From positions 1 through 42,210 of the forward strand of contig CAYSLJ010000049.1 of NCBI GenBank assembly GCA_964431735.1: DNA of 42,210 nt, given 5' to 3'. The position numbers were made by a program, and so were the translations under genes. The DNA is from CALARM01 sp964431735. GTDB taxonomy: Bacteria; Vulcanimicrobiota; SpSt-956; JAKJGF01. This document shows, piece by piece, positions 38,411-42,210 of this stretch. How positions within the stretch are numbered: position 1 is the stretch's first letter; each line of letters begins with the position of its first letter. Below the pieces are notes generated by a model, which saw only the letters and a list, made by a program, of their open reading frames with translations, had not been told where the DNA came from and ran no database searches.

Positions 38411-40159
38411 ATGAAATTAATGAAACTACTGAATGCCCTTATTTTAGTAATAATAACAGGGATAATTATAGCAGGATGCGGCGGCGGCGGAAGTACCGGT
38501 TATACCGGCGGTGTATCATATGCAGATCCCACTGCAATTCCCACTGCAATCCCTGCTGCAACTGCTGCTCCTTCCGGAGGAGGAGTATTTAAAGTAACAG
38601 TAAATATCCCCGGCTATGAAGTAAGTAAAAAAGATACCCTTACTGCAGACGTTCTGCCCTACGGTTCTAAAACCCTTCGCGTTACCATAACAGGTGAGGC
38701 CATAGATCCTCCTCTGGTAGAGGAAACTCCCATACCGTCACCTGACCTTCCTACTGTAACAATAACAGTACCGAATGTTCCCGTAGGTTTAAATGAAGCT
38801 CTTATAGAGGTTTTAGATGAAGGAGGGAATGTAATAGCCCACTATAAACATGGTTTTTATATGACAGCCGGAGGAACAGTAACCCCTCCCGGTGTGATAT
38901 ATCTTGGAGTTGTAATAACAGGCGGAAATTACAGACCTCAGAATATAGATGTAGCACCGGGGACGGAACTTTATTTTGAGAACTGGGACAGTGTGGAAAG
39001 GACAGTAGAAACCACACCTGCTTTAAACCCTGCCATGAGCCCCATAGCAGGAGTAACCCCTGCCGCTCAGCCCAATACTGCAGCCATATATCATTCTGCG
39101 TCTTATACATTTAACACTGCCGGTACCTTTACCTATGCCGGAGGAGACGGAGGAAGGGTTCTTGTATACGATACTCCATCTATATCAGGCTTTACCCCTG
39201 GCTCTGGAGACGAGGGGGATGCCGTAACGATAACAGGAAGTAATTTTAATACAAATGCTTCCGACAATATAGTAGCCTTCAATGGTGTTCATACAACGAC
39301 TATCAGTGCCACTGAAACTACTCTGACTGTGAAAGTGCCTGTCGGCGCTACTACGGGAAAGATAAGTGTGACTACGCCGGGTGGGACTGTGACATCTGAT
39401 AAGTATTTTTATCCAATGGAATTGCGCACTGATGATAGTTGTACCCTGGCTCAGTTCTATCCTCCAGATATAATTTTTACTCATGATTTTTATGTAGGAA
39501 GATATGAGATAACAAATGCTCAGTATAGATTATGGCCTGATGCTGAAAGCCATCATGGTCATATTATAGATTTAAATTACAGTGATTTTGATAATTATCC
39601 GGTACGTTATGTAAACTGGATGGATGTGTGCCAGTACTGTAACTGGCTGAGCAGTGAGGAGGGATTAACTGCCTGTTATACTATTGGAAATGTAGGTGAT
39701 CATAATACCTATACAGTTGATCTTGCTGCAAATGGTTACCGATTGCCTACAGAGGCAGAGTGGGAATATGCGTGCCGGGGAGGTACGGCGACCAATTATT
39801 ACTGGGGAGATACACTTAATGCTACTGTAGGGGTAAACAAGTGCTGGTATGGGTATTATGATAGTCCGCAGGGAACCTGTACAACAGGACTTCCTGCACC
39901 TGTGGGGTATGGCGGCAGTCATCCCTGGGGATTATATGATATGAGCGGAAATTTATGGGAATGGTGTCATAATGTATGGGAGAGTCCACCTTCCGGTGGT
40001 AGTGATCCTGTTGGTCCCGGTACAGGCTCTTTCCGTGTCGTACGCGGCGGCAGCTGGAATAATTTTGCCAATTACTGCCGGTCTGCTTACCGTGGCAGCT
40101 TCGTCCCGTCCAACCGCGGCGACTACATCGGTTTTCGTCCTGTCAGGACAGCGCCTTAA
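38411..40159 (+). CDS. DGR target 2: lipoprotein with TIG and FGE/C-type-lectin domain
   Basis: The 582-residue paralogue of target 1 has a lipobox IAGC (Cys23), a beta region that may be cupredoxin-like (PQNIDVAPGTELYFENWD), a TIG domain (about 255-335), and an FGE/C-type-lectin domain from about 360 (FYVGRYEITNAQYRLWPDAE; GGTATNYYWGD). The variable region covers residues 541-573 and the C-terminus is IGFRPVRTAP. AAAGGAG lies 8 nt before the ATG. It lies just ahead of the HRDC-avd-RT operon, so it is the proximal target. Confidence 0.9.
   Translation: MKLMKLLNALILVIITGIIIAGCGGGGSTGYTGGVSYADPTAIPTAIPAATAAPSGGGVFKVTVNIPGYEVSKKDTLTADVLPYGSKTLRVTITGEAIDPPLVEETPIPSPDLPTVTITVPNVPVGLNEALIEVLDEGGNVIAHYKHGFYMTAGGTVTPPGVIYLGVVITGGNYRPQNIDVAPGTELYFENWDSVERTVETTPALNPAMSPIAGVTPAAQPNTAAIYHSASYTFNTAGTFTYAGGDGGRVLVYDTPSISGFTPGSGDEGDAVTITGSNFNTNASDNIVAFNGVHTTTISATETTLTVKVPVGATTGKISVTTPGGTVTSDKYFYPMELRTDDSCTLAQFYPPDIIFTHDFYVGRYEITNAQYRLWPDAESHHGHIIDLNYSDFDNYPVRYVNWMDVCQYCNWLSSEEGLTACYTIGNVGDHNTYTVDLAANGYRLPTEAEWEYACRGGTATNYYWGDTLNATVGVNKCWYGYYDSPQGTCTTGLPAPVGYGGSHPWGLYDMSGNLWEWCHNVWESPPSGGSDPVGPGTGSFRVVRGGSWNNFANYCRSAYRGSFVPSNRGDYIGFRPVRTAP
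40031..40129 (+). other. Variable region VR2 of DGR target 2
   Basis: It aligns over its whole 99 nt with VR1. The 28 base differences include 25 at codon positions 1 or 2. Several codons here are still AAT or AAC (for example 40058-40063), consistent with residues not changed from the template. GGTTTTCGTCCTGT follows, as in VR1. Confidence 0.87.
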
Positions 40160-40184
40160 TTACCCTTTATTCTTTTACCCTTTT

Positions 40185-40212
40185 ACCCTTTTCCGAATTT
40201 TCGGGAAAGGGT
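40185..40212. promoter_or_regulatory. 12-bp hairpin with 4-nt loop after VR2
   Basis: ACCCTTTTCCGA pairs with TCGGGAAAGGGT (one T-G pair) around ATTT, 26 nt past the target stop. It could be a terminator or, as in the Bordetella phage DGR, a structure that marks the target. Confidence 0.5.
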
Positions 40213-40244
40213 AGAGACAAACGTATTAAAGAACCCGGGCAGGA

Positions 40245-40315
40245 GACCTTCAGACCTGCATTCCGGGGGAAACAGTGGCGTTAAGCCACTCCCCCGTAAT
40301 GAAGGTCTGAAGGTC
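40245..40315. promoter_or_regulatory. Long composite hairpin ahead of the DGR operon
   Basis: GACCTTCAGACCT pairs with AGGTCTGAAGGTC (13 bp), then CGGGGG with CCCCCG, then AGTGGC with GCCACT around a GTTAA loop. It lies 28 bp before the HRDC start, in the leader. Confidence 0.7.
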
Positions 40316-40342
40316 AGGGCGGGGGGCTGGAGGAGGCTATTT

Positions 40343-40819
40343 ATGTTAAGTAAAATAATTACATTAAAATTCAATTCAGCTATAGAATCCTTTGATGATA
40401 CGGCAGTCAGTGATTTTATTAAAGATAAAGATATATTATCCATAAAGGATCATTTTTTTATAAAAGATGAAATACCATATCTTGTCATAATAATAATCTA
40501 CCGTATGAAATCAATAAACTCTCCCGGAGAAACCAGGAAGCAGAAAGAAGAAGCCTGGAGAGAAATACTTTCAGATGAAGACATGCCTTTATTTAATTCC
40601 CTTCGTTCCTGGAGAGCTGAGAGAGCAAAATCTGACGGTGTTTCTCACTATATTATCTGTACAAACAAACAGCTTGCCACAATGGTTAAACTGAGGCCTC
40701 AGAGCCTGAATGCCCTCTCTAATATAGAAGGTTTCGGCAGGGCAAGAGTGGAAAAATACGGTAACGATATATTAAAGATATTATCTCTACCTGAAGAAGA
40801 GGTAAAAAAAGATGGATAA
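40343..40819 (+). CDS. HRDC-domain DGR accessory protein
   Basis: The 158-residue protein has an N-terminal region of unknown fold and a C-terminal HRDC domain (LFNSLRSWRAERAKSDGVSH, then LNALSNIEGFGRARVEKYG). HRDC domains bind nucleic acid in RecQ helicases and RNase D. Stand-alone HRDC genes are known accessory genes in some DGRs. GGAGGA lies 7 nt before the ATG; it overlaps avd by 8 bp. Confidence 0.85.
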   Translation: MLSKIITLKFNSAIESFDDTAVSDFIKDKDILSIKDHFFIKDEIPYLVIIIIYRMKSINSPGETRKQKEEAWREILSDEDMPLFNSLRSWRAERAKSDGVSHYIICTNKQLATMVKLRPQSLNALSNIEGFGRARVEKYGNDILKILSLPEEEVKKDG

Positions 40820-41177
40820 TCAGGAACTGCCTGTGTTCGTAAAATGGATGGAATTTCTGGAATGGCTTCTGGCAAAAACAGAACTGTTTCCTAAAAAAAC
40901 AAGATTTACTTTCGTAAACAGAATAGAAAATCTTTCTCTGGATATAATGGAAGACCTGATAGAAGCAAAATATACAAAAGAAAAAAAAGCTGTTTTAAAA
41001 AGAGCCAATCTGAGACTTGAAAAACTACGTATCCTCTTAAGGCTCGCCTGTAACAGAAATTACCTTAATATTAAAGGTTATGAATATGGTGTGAAAACTA
41101 TTAATGAAGCAGGAAGAATGCTCGGAGGATGGATTAAGGAGAAAGAACATAATGAAACGTTACGGCTTTCTATTTGA
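40812..41177 (+). CDS. avd: Avd, DGR accessory variability determinant
   Basis: The 121-residue helical protein has the Avd pattern: VKWMEFLEWLLAKTELFPKK, TRFTFVNRIENLSLDIMEDL, LRLEKLRILLRLACNRNYLN, and EAGRMLGGWIKEKE. Avd forms a basic pentamer that binds the reverse transcriptase and the template RNA. It overlaps both the HRDC and RT genes, so the three are one operon. Confidence 0.93.
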   Translation: MDNQELPVFVKWMEFLEWLLAKTELFPKKTRFTFVNRIENLSLDIMEDLIEAKYTKEKKAVLKRANLRLEKLRILLRLACNRNYLNIKGYEYGVKTINEAGRMLGGWIKEKEHNETLRLSI

Positions 41178-42147
41178 AAAAATACTTTCCTTTGATAATC
41201 TTCTCATCGCTGCCAGAAAGGCTTTTCGGAGAAAAAAACACAGAGAAATTGTTATGGAATTTTATTTTAATCTTGAAAAAGAACTTGTTGCCATTCAGGA
41301 AGATTTGCTTTCTGGAACCTATAAACTCAGGCCTTACAGTATATTTAATGTATATGAACCAAAGGAAAGAAAGATATGTGCCTCAGATTTTCGTGACAGA
41401 GTTCTTCATCACGCCATATGTAATATAATAGAACCTTTAATTGAAAAAAGCCTTATCTACGATACCTATGCATGCAGAAAAGATAAAGGAACTCACAGAG
41501 CAATCAGAAGAGTTCAGCAATTTTCCCGTAAACATGAATATTTCCTTAAATGTGACATAAAGAAATTTTTTGAAAATATAGATCATTTTATATTAAAAGA
41601 ACTGCTGATAAATAAATTTAAAGACTGCAAACTTCTGGATTTACTGGATGAAATAATAGATTCACCTGTGGAAGGATATGAAGAAGGTAAAGGTCTTCCC
41701 ATAGGAAATCTGACAAGTCAGATTTTTGCCAATTTTTATCTCAGTCAACTGGATCATTTTATTAAAGATGAATTATCCGTAAAAGGTTATGTCCGTTATA
41801 TGGATGATTTTATTATTTTCGGAGAGAATAAATCATTTCTTCATGACATACTTCTTAAAACAGGAGATTTTTTAAGGGATAACCTCTTTCTTTCGATAAA
41901 GAAAGAAGTTCTGAGCCTTGCACCTGTCAGGGATGGAATACCATTTCTCGGGTTTCGTATATTTCCATATTTAATTCGTCTTGATGGAGTGAGAAAAAAG
42001 AGATTTAACAGAAAAGTAAAGGGTCTATTAAAAAAATATGAGAATGGTTATGTTGATGAAGATTTTTTTATAAGCTCCCTTTCCGGTATGACAGCTCATA
42101 TTCTTCACAGTAATTCCCTTGTGATGAGAAGGCATGTGTTTATATGA
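41152..42147 (+). CDS. DGR reverse transcriptase
   Basis: The 331-residue protein starts MKRYGFLF at 41152, 10 nt after AAGGAG. It has RT motifs: VYEPKERKI (2), KCDIKKFFENID (3), GLPIGNLTSQIFANFYL (4, with the DGR type I/L-G-N-L-T-S-Q), RYMDDFIIF (5, catalytic YMDD) and FLGFRIFP (7). The SQ in motif 4 replaces the SP of other RTs and is linked to adenine infidelity. It makes mutated cDNA from the template RNA and is used to rewrite the target VRs. Confidence 0.95.
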   Translation: MKRYGFLFEKILSFDNLLIAARKAFRRKKHREIVMEFYFNLEKELVAIQEDLLSGTYKLRPYSIFNVYEPKERKICASDFRDRVLHHAICNIIEPLIEKSLIYDTYACRKDKGTHRAIRRVQQFSRKHEYFLKCDIKKFFENIDHFILKELLINKFKDCKLLDLLDEIIDSPVEGYEEGKGLPIGNLTSQIFANFYLSQLDHFIKDELSVKGYVRYMDDFIIFGENKSFLHDILLKTGDFLRDNLFLSIKKEVLSLAPVRDGIPFLGFRIFPYLIRLDGVRKKRFNRKVKGLLKKYENGYVDEDFFISSLSGMTAHILHSNSLVMRRHVFI

Positions 42148-42210
42148 GAATCGTGACGCGTAACGCGCAATGTCATTAAGTTAAGAAAAATGATTTTATA
42201 ACTTGATATC
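42148..42210. repeat. Right edge with a heptad remnant
   Basis: CGTGACGCGTAACGCG follows the RT stop. No template repeat is present in these 63 bases. Confidence 0.5.

Noticed and set aside
40245..40315. Retron msr/msd or DGR template in the long hairpin
   Set aside because: The RT has DGR motifs and Avd; the hairpin has no similarity to the variable regions.
40183..40443. 86-codon minus-strand frame
   Set aside because: It covers the two hairpins and the start of the HRDC gene; no ribosome site.

Overview
The window joins two unlike pieces of a low-GC bacterial genome, probably an uncultured bacterium: it has a 100-N scaffold gap, and I cannot fix a phylum. Positions 1 to about 27.75 kb are most of a temperate, tailed-phage prophage whose left end lies outside the window. 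From about 27.77 kb onward is host chromosome: an EcfA-EcfT-TruA run, a TPR protein and a Crp/Fnr regulator, followed by an accessory region built around a diversity-generating retroelement (DGR). Heptameric intergenic repeats (GTGANNN-type units) are scattered through the host part and absent from the prophage.

Prophage, read mostly on the minus strand. Early and replication genes (19.1 to 11.2 kb) include an HTH protein, zinc-ribbon proteins, a protein with an SSB-like tail, a replisome organizer with an iteron-type origin inside it, a DnaB-like helicase, a RusA resolvase, an adenine methyltransferase and several tiny genes. Three neighbouring products carry a sliding-clamp-binding motif of the QLxLF type at or near their C-terminus. 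The late module (11.1 to 0 kb) is TerS, TerL, Mu gp29-like portal, MuF-type head protein, protease with a nested scaffold, decoration protein, major capsid protein, gp36-like, gpG-like and gp37-like connector proteins, and tail tube. The MuF protein has a C-terminal HExxH metalloprotease-like domain and overlaps a small downstream gene, which looks like a phage polymorphic toxin with its immunity protein.

Control and lysogeny region (19.1 to 27.7 kb). There are three separate divergent promoter/operator units, each beside a small DNA-binding protein gene; the last drives a CI/LexA-type repressor. After it comes a cargo array (coiled-coil proteins and HicAB) separated by repeats copied from the 3' end of the repressor gene. 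Then come putative small RNAs, two lysogenic genes of unknown role, and a large serine recombinase whose stop codon lies 17 bp before host ecfA.

Host DGR region (32.5 to 42.2 kb). Two copies of a cassette, each a lipoprotein followed by a TIG plus formylglycine-generating-enzyme/C-type-lectin lipoprotein, precede HRDC, Avd and reverse transcriptase genes. The two target proteins end in 99-nt variable regions whose differences fall almost wholly at codon positions 1 and 2 of NNY codons. This is the mark of adenine-directed mutagenesis from AAY template codons. The template repeat itself is not visible and probably lies just beyond the right edge. Between the two cassettes lie two PD-(D/E)XK-type nuclease genes, a MITE-like element with a target-site duplication, and a remnant of a sugar-phosphate isomerase gene.
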